A DNA stretch of 64,000 nt from Deinococcus humi (GTDB lineage Bacteria > Deinococcota > Deinococci > Deinococcales > Deinococcaceae), in contig NZ_JACHFL010000002.1 in assembly GCF_014201875.1 (NCBI RefSeq), positions 587,347 to 651,346 on the forward strand. Direction: 5' to 3'. Below the pieces are notes generated by a model. It ran no database searches. It was given only the letters and a program-made list of their open reading frames with translations, and was not told the DNA's origin. The position numbers were made by a program, and so were the translations under genes. This document shows, one piece after another, positions 49,209 to 60,174 of this stretch. Position 1 is the stretch's first letter; every line of letters begins with the position of its first letter.

Positions 49209-50728
49209 CTAATCCGAAGCTGGTGCGGGCCGGTCCTCCACCCTCCGGCCCGGCGTCGGTGTGCCGGCCGGAAATTCGCTCTTGAGCGCCTTGTACAGGC
49301 TGAAGCACATTCCGATCATGATGACGCTGAAAGGCAGGGCCGCTACCACGCTGGCCGATTGTAATCCGGCCAGCCCACCACTCAGGAGCAGGGCCACGGC
49401 GATCAGGCTCTGCATGATGCCCCAGGTGAACTTGACCCCATTGCCCGGCTCCTTCTGGCCACCGCTGGACTGCAACCCCAGGACGTAGGTGGCCGAGTCC
49501 GCGCTGGTAATGAAAAACGAGGCGATCAGCAGCGTGGCGATGCCGGACAGGACCTCACCCAGTGGCAACCCCTGAAGCAGGGCGAACAGCGCCGTGGAGA
49601 TGTCTGCATCCGTCGCGGCGGTCACGGCAGTGTCGCCTGCCAGCGCGCCATGCAGGGCCGTGCCCCCGAAGACGCTGAACCACGTGAAGCTGACCAGTGC
49701 GGGCACGCCCAGCACGCCCAAAATGAATTCCTTGATGGTTCGTCCACGCGACACCCGCGCGATGAACAGGCCCACAAAGGGGGCCCACGCAATCCACCAT
49801 GCCCAGTAGAAAATGGTCCAGCCGCCCACCCAGGTGGCCCCGGTGAAGGGCGTCAGGCGGGTTGACAGATTGATCAGGTCCTGCACGTAGCCGCCCACGC
49901 TGGTGGTGAAGGTATCCAGCAGGAAGACTGTGGGGCCTAGGATCAGCACGCCCAGCATCAGCAGTCCGGCCAGGATCACATTGGTGTTGGACAGCAGTTG
50001 GATGCCCTTGTTCAGACCCGTCATGGCACTGATCAGAAACAGCACGGTGACCACCCCGATAATGGTCATCTGCGCGGGCGTGCCGATGCTCAGGCCAAAA
50101 GCGCTGTTCAGGCCGCTGTTGATCTGCACCGCCCCAAAGCCCAGCGACGCCGCCACTCCGAAGACCGTGGCGATGATCGCCAGCACATCAATGGTCTTGC
50201 CGATGGGACCTCGACGCGCTGACCCAGCAGGGGCCGGAAGGTGCGGCTGATCAGTGTCGGCTCGCCGCGCCGGAACGAGAAATACGCGATTGAGAGCGCC
50301 ACAACGCTGTAGATGGCCCAGGGATGCAGCCCCCAGTGAAAAAATGAATACTTCAGTGCGGCGCGCGCCGCCTCGGGTGTGCCGGGCGTCAGGCCGCCGG
50401 GCGGCGTCAAATAGTGCGACACCGGCTCGGCCACGCCGTAGAACACGAGACCAATACCCATACCTGCGCTGAACAACATGGCAAACCACGACAGCGTGCT
50501 GAATTCGGGCTGCTCGTCATCCCGGCCCAGCTTGACTGCGCCGTAGCGGCTGAAGGCCAGGAAACCGCAGAAAAGCAAAAAGCCCAGCACGGCCAGCAGG
50601 TAGTACCAGCCGAACGTGCCCGTCGTCCAGCCCACGGCGGCGGTCGCAGCTGCCCCCAGACCTGCCGGACTGAGCAGTCCCCATAGAACGAAAGCGGCGA
50701 TAATCGCCACGGAAAGGTAAAGAACCAA
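49209..50728 (-). pseudogene. BCCT-family betaine/choline/carnitine transporter, broken by a one-base frameshift
   Basis: Secondary transporter for compatible solutes, normally ~500 residues and 12 membrane helices. The N-terminal half is in one frame (FSAGMGIGLVFYGVAEPVSHY, ALKYSFFHWGLHPWAIYSV) and the C-terminal half in another (GPIGKTIDVLAIIATVFGVA, WTIFYWAWWIAWAPFVGLFI, FFITSADSATYVLG). The shift lies at 50210/50211, where the codon between RV and GPIGK has only two bases (GA), so one base is missing. Restoring it gives 506 residues. The start is taken as TTG 50728 because GGAGG lies 7 bases upstream. No other damage is visible, so a sequence error or a very recent mutation are both possible. 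Confidence 0.88.
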
Positions 50729-50890
50729 AATCAAACCTCCAGAAAAAAGCTGGGCCCTGCGTCTTGAAGAGACGTGTTCTGGCCTATAGGACTCGATGGC
50801 TGAACCACAGCGGCAGAGCCGCCGCAATCCAGACGCCACGGGTGGATACCTTAACCCCAACTCATGAGTTGAATGAGAGCCGCGCCGCAT

Positions 50891-50896
50891 TAGCCT
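50891..50896 (+). promoter_or_regulatory. Candidate -10 element of the DNA glycosylase gene
   Basis: TAGCCT with 6 bases to the ATG at 50903; leaderless arrangement. Confidence 0.45.
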
Positions 50897-50902
50897 GAAC
50901 AG

Positions 50903-51529
50903 ATGTCCGCTCCTCTCCCTCCAGCCTTTTTCGACCGTGATCCCGTCAAAGTGGCCCGCGAGCTGCTTGGGGGCACGCTGGTTCACGTTCTCCCCGGCGG
51001 TGAGACCCTCAGCGGCAGGATTGTGGAGACCGAGGCCTACGATTGCCCGCGCGATCCGGCCTGCACCGCCGGGCGGTTTCACGCCGCCCGCAGCGCTGAG
51101 ATGGCCGTGGCTGCGGGCCGCTGGCTGTTCTGGAGCACGCACGGGCACCCGCTATTGCAGGTTTCATGCCGCCCTGAAGGCATTGCCGCCAGCGTCCTAG
51201 TCCGTGCGCTGGAGCCTCTGGAGGGCAAGGGTCAGATGCTGACGCACCGCCCCGTGACCCACGAGCGTGCCCTGAGCAACGGTCCCGCCAAGCTGGTCTA
51301 CGCGCTGGGCCTGCGGCCGGCCGAGGTCCGGGGTACGGTGGTGAACAGCGCCGCGTTGCATCTGTTCGCCCCTCCGGAGATATTGCCCGACGACAGGGTA
51401 GGCATCACGGCCCGGATCGGCATCAAGGAGGGCCGCAATCTGCCCTGGCGCTTCGTGATTCGGAACAATCCCTGGGTGTCGCCGGGGGTGCCAAGCATGG
51501 ACCTGGCCGGACCGTTTCCGGGAAGTTGA
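50903..51529 (+). CDS. DNA-3-methyladenine glycosylase (AAG/MPG family)
   Basis: Base-excision repair enzyme that removes alkylated purines; 208 residues. The family core is clear: VARELLGGTLVHVL, the catalytic-site block RIVETEAYDCPRDPACTA with the water-activating Glu, NGPAKLVYALGL (the NGP-x-K-L segment), and the C-terminal GIKEGRNLPWRFVI. Related to human AAG and Bacillus YxlJ, not to E. coli AlkA or Tag. In a Deinococcus-like cell it belongs to the DNA repair set. Divergent from the BCCT gene. Single gene. Confidence 0.92.
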   Translation: MSAPLPPAFFDRDPVKVARELLGGTLVHVLPGGETLSGRIVETEAYDCPRDPACTAGRFHAARSAEMAVAAGRWLFWSTHGHPLLQVSCRPEGIAASVLVRALEPLEGKGQMLTHRPVTHERALSNGPAKLVYALGLRPAEVRGTVVNSAALHLFAPPEILPDDRVGITARIGIKEGRNLPWRFVIRNNPWVSPGVPSMDLAGPFPGS

Positions 51530-51598
51530 GTGGCCCGGACCCCACACGGGCGAGCGAGGCCCAGGCTCCCACTGACCTGTAGCCCTGTGCTCGCCCGC

Positions 51599-51604
51599 TA
51601 TCAT
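51599..51604 (+). promoter_or_regulatory. Candidate -10 element of proS
   Basis: TATCAT with 8 bases to the ATG at 51613; no Shine-Dalgarno, fits a leaderless mRNA. Confidence 0.45.
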
Positions 51605-51612
51605 GGCCCGCG

Positions 51613-53112
<1,500 letters not shown>

Positions 53113-53168
53113 TCTGGATCTCCAGGGTGGTCCTCGTGGACTAAGTCCTCAGGCACGCAGCAAAATAA

Positions 53169-53219
53169 CCGGCCACATCTTCACCATCAGTCAAGAGCGG
53201 AGGAGGTGTGGCCGATTTT
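53169..53219 (+). terminator. Terminator after proS
   Basis: CGGCCACA ... TGTGGCCG stem with a long loop, followed by ATTTTGG. It lies about 60 bases after the proS stop. Confidence 0.6.
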
Positions 53220-53362
53220 GGAGGTCCTAACTGAGATCCAGGTGCTCCATTCTCTTCTTGGCCTCGATCCTGGCCGAAGTTGTCGGAGATGCCAAGGGGC
53301 GAGGGGTTATTCTCAAACGCCTCATCCTCATCTTGGTCCTGGCCCGGCGGTGGAATGAGGTT

Positions 53363-54291
<929 letters not shown>

Positions 54292-54298
<7 letters not shown>

Positions 54299-54345
54299 AG
54301 GCCGCCCCCCGGCGTCAGGCTGGTCTGGGTTGTGTGGTGGGGCAT
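54292..54345 (-). CDS. Short ORF overlapping the corA start
   Basis: 17 codons, MPHHTTQTSLTPGGGLC, beginning at ATG 54345 with GGAGG 5 bases before it and ending 4 bases inside corA (TGA at 54292-54294, corA GTG at 54298). It either couples translation into corA or is the true corA N-terminus displaced by one missing base in the GGGGGG run at 54303-54308. The sequence alone cannot decide. Confidence 0.4.
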
Positions 54346-54446
54346 GGCGTCCTCCGGACAGGGGATGGCGTGGGGCGTGGGCTGGTCAGGCCAGCGTTCC
54401 GGCGGCCCAGACTAGGGGGGTCAGCTTCCAGCGGTTCAGGGTTCAC
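54315..54446 (-). CDS. Putative acidic/proline-rich leader peptide upstream of corA
   Basis: 43-codon ORF from GTG 54446, preceded by AGGAGGTGA, a near-perfect Shine-Dalgarno with 7 bases spacing. The peptide begins MNPEPLEADPPSLGRR and continues with many S/T/R-P pairs; 12 of 43 residues are Pro. Early E-P and D-P-P pairs followed by arginines recall MgtL of Salmonella mgtA (MEPDPTPLPRRR), where low Mg2+ or scarce proline slows or aborts translation and raises transporter expression. Here it precedes a Mg2+ channel gene, and its end overlaps the next short ORF. The role is inferred; only the ORF, its Shine-Dalgarno and its composition are seen. Confidence 0.5.
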   Translation of the reverse strand: MNPEPLEADPPSLGRRNAGLTSPRPTPSPVRRTPCPTTQPRPA

Positions 54447-54592
54447 GTCATCACCTCCTTGTGTTGGGGACGCGGTTTTGAGTGGTGGGACTGTAACTGT
54501 ACTTAACGGCTGTTCGCGGGCTGCTGCTCAGTTGCCCGGCGCAGGGGCCATGCTAGCCCCACAGGCGGGTCCGAGGCAAGCCGGAGCGCCAC

Positions 54593-54622
54593 AAAAAGAC
54601 CCCCCGGCGTGTGACCGGGGGC
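54593..54622 (-). terminator. Hairpin between corA leader and ferredoxin gene
   Basis: Minus strand: CCCCCGG-TCACACG-CCGGGGG then GTCTTTTTG. Terminates the ferredoxin transcript (and separates it from the corA leader downstream). Confidence 0.82.
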
Positions 54623-54643
54623 GGGCAGTTGCTGGGGCGGAGG

Positions 54644-54880
54644 TCAGGCTCCGAAAAATTCGTGGTTCCGGGCGATGAAGCTCTCCTCGCCGGCAGGCAC
54701 GTCCTCCTCGGGGAAGATGGCGCTGACCGGGCAGGCGGGAACGCACGCGCCGCAGTCGATGCATTCGTCGGGGTGGATCAGGTACATCTCTCCGGCGTCG
54801 TAAATGCATTCCACCGGGCAGACCTCGGTGCAAGCCTGATCCTTGGTGCCAATGCAGGGACTGGTGATGATATGGGTCAT
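54644..54880 (-). CDS. 7Fe (3Fe-4S/4Fe-4S) ferredoxin
   Basis: Small electron carrier, 78 residues. Cysteines are spaced as in Thermus-type ferredoxins: SPCIGTKDQACTEVCPVEC near the N-terminus and ECIDCGACVPACPV further on, giving one [3Fe-4S] and one [4Fe-4S] cluster. The acidic C-terminus (EEDVPAGEES) is typical. The start at 54880 is the Met directly before HIITSPC; the frame is open 12 codons further up but adds nothing conserved. The partner enzyme is not in the window. Confidence 0.93.
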   Translation of the reverse strand: MTHIITSPCIGTKDQACTEVCPVECIYDAGEMYLIHPDECIDCGACVPACPVSAIFPEEDVPAGEESFIARNHEFFGA

Positions 54881-55003
54881 GCGGGACAGTATGCACAGCC
54901 GATGGGGGCGGCGCAAGGGTGAATTTGGACAGCTTTTCGGGGGAGAGGGGGGCGATCGGCTTCGCTCAAGAGTGGCTGAAGCCCTCTCGTACCGGCCCTG
55001 CCC

Positions 55004-55789
55004 TTACCCTCCGCCGTGGGCCTGCAGGTATGCCTCAGCCAGCGCCAGATCCTCGGCCTGATCCACGTCCGTGCCCACCGCCGCGTGGGGCGTGATCAGT
55101 GCGCGGGCCGGCACCCCCAGAAGCCCCGAGACCTTGTTCTCCAGCGCCTCCACCGTCAGGCGGCCCATGAGCAGCCGCAGCAGGATGCCTGGCCCGATCA
55201 GGCCCGCCAGTTTCAGCGGGGCCTTCCGGGCGGCCAGCACCTCGCGCAGCCTCGGCAGGAACTGGCCGATCAAGGCAGGATCAAGGATAAAGAGGTTGCC
55301 CCCAGTGAACGAACCGCCCCGCAGTCGAGCGTAGGTGCGCCGCACGCCGGGGTAGGCCGCCTCGCAGACCTCGCGCCGCACCACCGGATAGACCAGGGCC
55401 GCGTCCGTGGGAGCGCTGTCCAGCACGTCCTGCACCTCGGCGGCCCTGAGCATGGGAATGTCTGCCGTGACCACCAGCACGCGCGGGGCGCCCTGCTTGT
55501 CCACCTCCAGCGCCTCCACCCCGGCTTCCAGGTTGCCCAGCAAGGAGCCGTGATCGGTCACGCGCTCATCGATCAGCGTTTCGATCTCAGGTGTGGTCGG
55601 GCCAACATAGGCGATGCGGGCCACCCGTTCGCTGCCGCGCAGGGCGCGCAGGACGTACAGGGCCATCGGCTCGCCGCCCACCGGGATCAGCGGCTTGACG
55701 GCCACGCCATGCGCCGCCGCAAAGGCGTCTCCCGGATCGCCGCCGCCCAGCACCACGGCGTCATAGCGCACGGTTTCAAATGCAGTCAT
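55004..55789 (-). CDS. Nucleotidyltransferase-like protein (MobA/GT-A fold)
   Basis: 261 residues. The N-terminal VVLGGG replaces the LAGG nucleotide-binding loop of MobA/GlmU-like enzymes, followed by [19 protein letters not shown] with the conserved Lys-Pro and Gly-x-Pro. The metal Asp is in VTADIPML, and the region [11 protein letters not shown] is shared with sugar-phosphate and molybdopterin nucleotidyltransferases. Substrate unknown. A single gene, divergent from the ABC/two-component operon, so the 16-bp palindrome at 55836-55851 lies upstream of both. Confidence 0.82.
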   Translation of the reverse strand: MTAFETVRYDAVVLGGGDPGDAFAAAHGVAVKPLIPVGGEPMALYVLRALRGSERVARIAYVGPTTPEIETLIDERVTDHGSLLGNLEAGVEALEVDKQGAPRVLVVTADIPMLRAAEVQDVLDSAPTDAALVYPVVRREVCEAAYPGVRRTYARLRGGSFTGGNLFILDPALIGQFLPRLREVLAARKAPLKLAGLIGPGILLRLLMGRLTVEALENKVSGLLGVPARALITPHAAVGTDVDQAEDLALAEAYLQAHGGG

Positions 55790-55835
55790 CGGGGTTCAGG
55801 GTAGCAGAGGCAGGAGGCTGGTCCGGTGGCCCGGA

Positions 55836-55851
55836 GGTGACAAGTGTCACC
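55836..55851. promoter_or_regulatory. 16-bp palindrome, putative response-regulator operator
   Basis: GGTGACA-AG-TGTCACC: two perfect 7-base arms around AG, in the divergent gap between 55789 and 55903. A half-site-like CTGACACC follows 10 bases on. The position suits control of the operon ending with the LuxR-type response regulator at 59428, of the nucleotidyltransferase gene, or both. Confidence 0.5.
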
Positions 55852-55902
55852 CACCCCACCTGACACCTGGCACTACGCCCAGGCAGGTGGAAAGCAGACC
55901 AT

Positions 55903-56814
55903 ATGGGCATGAACGCGATACAGCTGAGCGGTGTGGACAAGACTTTTGGGCGGGTCCGTGCCCTGGCGGATCTGACACTGGACGTGCGGGCCGGAGAGCT
56001 GACGGCGCTGCTGGGGCCGAACGGCGCGGGCAAGACCACGGCCATCTCATTGATGCTGGGGCTGGCGCAGCCCACCCGTGGCAGCGTGCGCGTGCTGGGC
56101 GAGGATCCCAGGTACGACGCCGTCCGTGCTGGCATCGGCTCCATGCCACAGGAAAGCGCCATTCCCCAGGCGCTGACCGTGCGCGAGGCCATCACGCTGT
56201 TCGCCCGCCTGTACCCCGCGCCACTGACCGTGGACAGGGTGCTGGAACTGGCCCAGCTGACCGAGGTGGCCGGACGCCGCGCGGGCGCCCTGTCCGGCGG
56301 GCAGGCGCGGCGACTGGCCTTCGCGCTGGCGGTGGTGGGCAATCCGCAGGTGCTGTTTCTGGACGAGCCGACCACAGGAATGGATGCAGGCTCGCGTCAG
56401 GCGTTCTGGGGTGCTGTGGACGGCCTGAAGGCCGCCGGACGCACCATCCTGCTGACCACCCACTACCTGGAGGAGGCTGAGCGCACCGCAGACCGAGTGG
56501 TGGTCATGAACGCCGGCAGCATTCTGGCCGACGGCACGCCGGAAAGCCTGCGCGGCAGCGTGTTGACCAGCCGGGTGCGGTTCACCTCCGATCTGGTGCT
56601 GGCCGAGCTGAAGGCCCTGCCCGGTGTGGAAAGCGCTGCCGTGGATTCACGCGGCCACGCTGACCTTCAAACGCGCCAGCCGGAAGAGGTCCTTCGTGCC
56701 CTGTTCGTCCGCGGCGTCGCTTTCAGCGAACTGGAAGTGGGCCGCGCCAGCCTGGAGGACGCCTTCCTGAGCCTCACGGCGACGCCCGCCACAGCCGACA
56801 CGCATCGCGCCTGA
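55903..56814 (+). CDS. ABC-2 exporter ATP-binding protein (DrrA/CcmA type), system 3
   Basis: 303 residues. Walker A GPNGAGKTTA, signature LSGGQARRLAFALA, Walker B VLFLDEPTTGMD, switch His in LLTTHYLEEAE. Unlike the two COG4586-type ATPases in the window, it has the short N-terminus of drug/lantibiotic-type ABC-2 systems. ATG 55903 or ATG 55909 could be the start. First gene of ATPase-permease-DUF1349-histidine kinase-response regulator, an arrangement typical of self-regulated exporters that answer membrane stress or antimicrobials. Confidence 0.9.
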   Translation: MGMNAIQLSGVDKTFGRVRALADLTLDVRAGELTALLGPNGAGKTTAISLMLGLAQPTRGSVRVLGEDPRYDAVRAGIGSMPQESAIPQALTVREAITLFARLYPAPLTVDRVLELAQLTEVAGRRAGALSGGQARRLAFALAVVGNPQVLFLDEPTTGMDAGSRQAFWGAVDGLKAAGRTILLTTHYLEEAERTADRVVVMNAGSILADGTPESLRGSVLTSRVRFTSDLVLAELKALPGVESAAVDSRGHADLQTRQPEEVLRALFVRGVAFSELEVGRASLEDAFLSLTATPATADTHRA

Positions 56815-56856
56815 GCCCCTGATCTCAGTGCGAATATTCCCCAAAGGAGCTATCCC

Positions 56857-57675
56857 ATGACCCAGACCACCCCCCAGCCCCTGACCCTGCCCGCCCCCAC
56901 CTCCGCCACCCGGCAGGCCGCCATAGTGCCCGCGCTGGGGCAACTGGTGCTCTCGGAACTGCGGCGCATGGTTCGCAATCCCATGTTCTTCATCGGCACG
57001 GTGGGCTTTCCGATCCTGTGGTTCGCGTTGTTCGGGCTGCCCAATGTAAACGAGCAGCTGCCGGACGGCACCAACGTCGGGCGCTACATCCTGGTCAGTT
57101 TCGGCACCTATTCGCTGCTGACCCTCGCCATGTATTCCTTCGGGCTGGCAGTGGCCGCCGAACGCACCGGGGGCTGGCTGCGGCTGCTGCGGGCCTCACC
57201 CATGCCCGCGCCGCTGTACTTTCTGGGCAAGGTGGTGGCCGCTCTCTGCTTCAGCGCCCTGAGCCTGACGTTGCTGTACACCTTCGCGCACTTTGCGGGG
57301 GGCGTGACCATGCCGCTGACACTGGCGCTGACCATTCTGGGCAAGCTGCTGCTGGGCTGCGTACCGCTGATCGCGCTGGGCTTCATGATCGGCTTCTTGA
57401 TCAACCCCACCGCCGCCAACGTGATCGCCAACGTGGTGAGCGTGCTGATGTCCTTTGCTAGCGGGCTGTTCGTGCCGCTGAATGGGCTGCCAGACGTCAT
57501 GCAGAAACTCGCGCCGTATCTGCCGACCTACCATCTGGCGCAGGTCGGCTGGGGCACGGTGACGGGCAACACTTCCGGTGAAGCTGCCCACTGGCTGTAT
57601 CTGGCGCTGTACGCGGTGGTCTTCGGCGCACTGGCGATCTGGGGGCTGAAGAAGGACGAGGCCCGCGGGCTGTGA
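56857..57675 (+). CDS. ABC-2 exporter permease, system 3
   Basis: 272 residues, about six membrane segments, of the ABC2_membrane type (SELRRMVRNPMFFIGTVGFP near the start; LPDVMQKLAPYLPTYHLAQ toward the end, a common permease block). A good Shine-Dalgarno (AAAGGAGC) precedes the ATG. Partner of the ATPase 42 bases upstream. Substrate unknown; antibiotics or lipids are typical for this type. Confidence 0.9.
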   Translation: MTQTTPQPLTLPAPTSATRQAAIVPALGQLVLSELRRMVRNPMFFIGTVGFPILWFALFGLPNVNEQLPDGTNVGRYILVSFGTYSLLTLAMYSFGLAVAAERTGGWLRLLRASPMPAPLYFLGKVVAALCFSALSLTLLYTFAHFAGGVTMPLTLALTILGKLLLGCVPLIALGFMIGFLINPTAANVIANVVSVLMSFASGLFVPLNGLPDVMQKLAPYLPTYHLAQVGWGTVTGNTSGEAAHWLYLALYAVVFGALAIWGLKKDEARGL

Positions 57676-57713
57676 CCGTGGAGGCGGCCAGGCTTTTGGG
57701 CGACAATGGGGGC

Positions 57714-58304
57714 ATGTCCGAATCCTGGTCAGCCTTCACCTGGCACGCCGAGCCGCAAAGCTGGGCCGCGCACGAGGATGGAACGCTGGAAGTCGTCACC
57801 GCAAAGGGGGGCGATTTCTGGCGTGAAACGCAGTACGGCTTCACGCACGACGACGGCCACGCCTTCCTGCGGGACGCACCGCTCGAATTCATGGCCAGCG
57901 TGCGGGTGCGCGGCGGGTACCGCGAACTCTACGATCAGGCCGGTCTGATGTTGCGCGCCGACGAGCGGCACTGGTGCAAGGTGGGCGTGGAATACGTGGG
58001 CCGCCAGCAGTGGAGCGCGGTGGTCACGCACGACAAATCCGACTGGAGCGTCCAGCCCGCTGGCGATCATGCCGAGGTCACCTTCCGCATGGTTCGCCGC
58101 GACGACGCCCTGATCCTGCACGCCCGCCCGGCTGACCACGAGGAATGGACCCTGCTGCGCGTGGCTCCGTTTCCCCCGGGGTTGGGTGCGCGCGTGGGCC
58201 TCCTGGCCGGAAGTCCAGGCCGGGCCGGGTTTCGCGCCAGCTTCCACGACTTCCGGCTGTCTGGGCCAGATCGCCGCCCACTGCATGAGCTGAGGGCCCC
58301 GTGA
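57714..58304 (+). CDS. DUF1349 protein in the exporter/two-component operon
   Basis: 196 residues, concanavalin-like beta-sandwich of the DUF1349 family: DGHAFLRDAPLEFMASVRV, YDQAGLMLRADERHWCKVGV and WTLLRVAPFPPGLGARVGL are the usual blocks. Family function is unknown; some members are linked to carbohydrate binding. No signal peptide, so cytoplasmic. The start at 57714 follows the permease stop by 38 bases. Its stop overlaps the histidine kinase start (GTGA), tying it to this operon, an unusual partner for an ABC exporter. Confidence 0.83.
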   Translation: MSESWSAFTWHAEPQSWAAHEDGTLEVVTAKGGDFWRETQYGFTHDDGHAFLRDAPLEFMASVRVRGGYRELYDQAGLMLRADERHWCKVGVEYVGRQQWSAVVTHDKSDWSVQPAGDHAEVTFRMVRRDDALILHARPADHEEWTLLRVAPFPPGLGARVGLLAGSPGRAGFRASFHDFRLSGPDRRPLHELRAP

Positions 58305-59431
58305 CCGCCTGTCCGCCCGCCCGCCCAAAGTTCAACTTCTGGACCCTCTTTCCAATGTTCTGGTTGATGTTCCTGGCCTATCCCATTCTTGGCTTTTTTG
58401 GTGACGTGCGCCCGCTGGGGGAGTGGCTGCTGTTCTGGGGGATTCTGGCGGGCTTTCTGGCGGTGTACGCCCAGGTTTTTTTCTTTCGCAAGGCGGGAAT
58501 ACACTGGGCGCTGGCAGGCTGGGCCTACACGCTCGTGGCCTATGCCGTGCTGTTCCCGGTGGTGGGCGGGGGCGTCACCGCCTTCCTGATCTACGGAGGC
58601 AGCATCATCGGTTATCAGGCGCGGGTGTCGCTGGCGCTGTGGCTGGCGGTCTTCAACGTGATGGTCATGGCCCTGCCGTTCTACAGCGGAAGCTACACGC
58701 TGGAAGACCTGGCGTGGCTGGGACCGAACATGGTGTTCACGCTGGTGGCCGCGTATGCCAACCACGCCTCCTACCGCCGCACGGTGGCCGATCAGCGACT
58801 GGCGCAGGTGCAACTGGAGAAGGAAAAACTGGCTGCCGACGCCGAGCGTGAGCGCATTGCCCGCGACCTGCACGATATTCTGGGCCACACCCTGAGCGTG
58901 ATCGTGCTGAAAAGTGAGCTGGCAAGCCGACTGGCCGAACGCGATCCAGCCCGCGCCGCTTCGGAGATCCGCGAGGTGGAACGCATCTCGCGCGAGGCCC
59001 TGCAGGAGGTGCGCTCGGCGGTGCGCGGCTACCAGGGCAGTGGCCTGAGCGCGGAACTGGCCCGCGCGAAGGTGGCGTTGGACGCAGCAGGGGTGAAACT
59101 GAATGTCACCGATTCGCTGCCTGAACTGCCCCTCCAGACCGAGGCCAGCGCCGCCATGCTGCTGCGCGAGGCCGTGACCAACATCGTGCGCCACGCCCAC
59201 GCGAAGGAGGTCTGGATCTCCCTTGCTCCTGTGGGGGGCGGCCACCGCCTGACCGTGCGCGACGACGGCGTGGGCGGTCTGAATGCCGAGGGCAGCGGCC
59301 TGACCGGGATGCGTGAACGCCTGCGCGCCATCGGCGGCACCCTGGAACGTCGCGGCGAGGGCGGCACCACCCTGACGGCGCAGTTTCCGGCGGTACAGGA
59401 CATGCCCGTCAGCGATCTGGTGCGTGCGTGA
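58301..59431 (+). CDS. Sensor histidine kinase, DesK/LiaS-like (HisKA_3)
   Basis: 376 residues. About five N-terminal membrane segments (residues ~12-160) with very short loops suggest sensing within the membrane, followed by a coiled coil and the HisKA_3 box with phospho-acceptor His191 (ARDLHDILGHTLSV). The ATPase domain shows N-box LREAVTNIVRHAHA and G-boxes DDGVGG and GLTGMRERL. The GTG start overlaps the upstream gene and the stop overlaps the regulator (GTGA), so expression is coupled. Likely monitors membrane state or the exported compound. Confidence 0.92.
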   Translation: MTACPPARPKFNFWTLFPMFWLMFLAYPILGFFGDVRPLGEWLLFWGILAGFLAVYAQVFFFRKAGIHWALAGWAYTLVAYAVLFPVVGGGVTAFLIYGGSIIGYQARVSLALWLAVFNVMVMALPFYSGSYTLEDLAWLGPNMVFTLVAAYANHASYRRTVADQRLAQVQLEKEKLAADAERERIARDLHDILGHTLSVIVLKSELASRLAERDPARAASEIREVERISREALQEVRSAVRGYQGSGLSAELARAKVALDAAGVKLNVTDSLPELPLQTEASAAMLLREAVTNIVRHAHAKEVWISLAPVGGGHRLTVRDDGVGGLNAEGSGLTGMRERLRAIGGTLERRGEGGTTLTAQFPAVQDMPVSDLVRA

Positions 59432-60030
59432 TTCGCGTCCTACTGGCGGAGGATCAGGGCCTCGTGCTGGGTGCCCTCTCGGCGTTGCTGTCGCTGGAGG
59501 ACGATCTGGAGGTGGTGGGGCAGGCGGCAGACGGTGAGGCGGCATTGAACGCGGCGCGTGAACTGAAACCGGATGTGTTGGTCACGGACATAGAGATGCC
59601 ACGGCTGAGCGGTCTCGACCTGGCCGAGCGGGTGCGCGGCGAGCTGCCGAATGTGCGCGTGATTATCGTGACCACCTTTGCGCGCGGCGGCTACCTGCGG
59701 CGGGCGCTGGAGGTCGGCGCGCGCGGTTACCTGCTCAAGGACGCCCCGGCCAGAGAGCTGGCCGACGCCATCCGCCGCGTCCACGCCGGGAGGCGCGCCA
59801 TCGATCCCGGGTTGGCCGGGGAAGCCTGGGCCGACGCCTCACCGCTGACCGAGCGTGAGCGCCAGGTGCTCCTTCAGGCCGAGGGCGGCGCGAGTACCGC
59901 CGCGATTGCCGCAAAACTGCACCTCTCTGAGGGCACCGTCCGCAACTACCTGTCCGAGGCGATTGGCAAGCTGGGCGCAGAGAACCGGGTGGAGGCCGCC
60001 CGTACCGCGCGGGAGCGGGGCTGGTTGTAG
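59428..60030 (+). CDS. Response regulator, NarL/LuxR type (DesR-like)
   Basis: 200 residues. Receiver domain with phosphorylation site Asp54 (VLVTDIEMPRLSG) and conserved Lys in YLLKDAPA, then the LuxR-type HTH (TERERQVLLQAEGG, LSEGTVRNYLSEAIGKL). Pairs with the histidine kinase just upstream (GTGA overlap). Probable target: its own operon through the palindrome at 55836-55851. Last gene of the operon. Confidence 0.93.
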   Translation: MIRVLLAEDQGLVLGALSALLSLEDDLEVVGQAADGEAALNAARELKPDVLVTDIEMPRLSGLDLAERVRGELPNVRVIIVTTFARGGYLRRALEVGARGYLLKDAPARELADAIRRVHAGRRAIDPGLAGEAWADASPLTERERQVLLQAEGGASTAAIAAKLHLSEGTVRNYLSEAIGKLGAENRVEAARTARERGWL

Positions 60031-60174
60031 TCAGGGGCAGAACGCCCCCGAAAAATCAACCGAGCATGGACTGCGAGGCCGGTGTTCTCACGAATCGCCC
60101 ACGGCCCACGCCTAGGGTCAGAAAGGAGCACTCGCCGTTTCTCAAGTCAACCCTGAACCTCAGGAGGTTTCCAG

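Noticed and set aside
58067..59545. 492-codon minus-strand frame opposite the histidine kinase
   Set aside because: Shadow frame; the kinase motifs are on the plus strand and the composition is typical of antisense reading.
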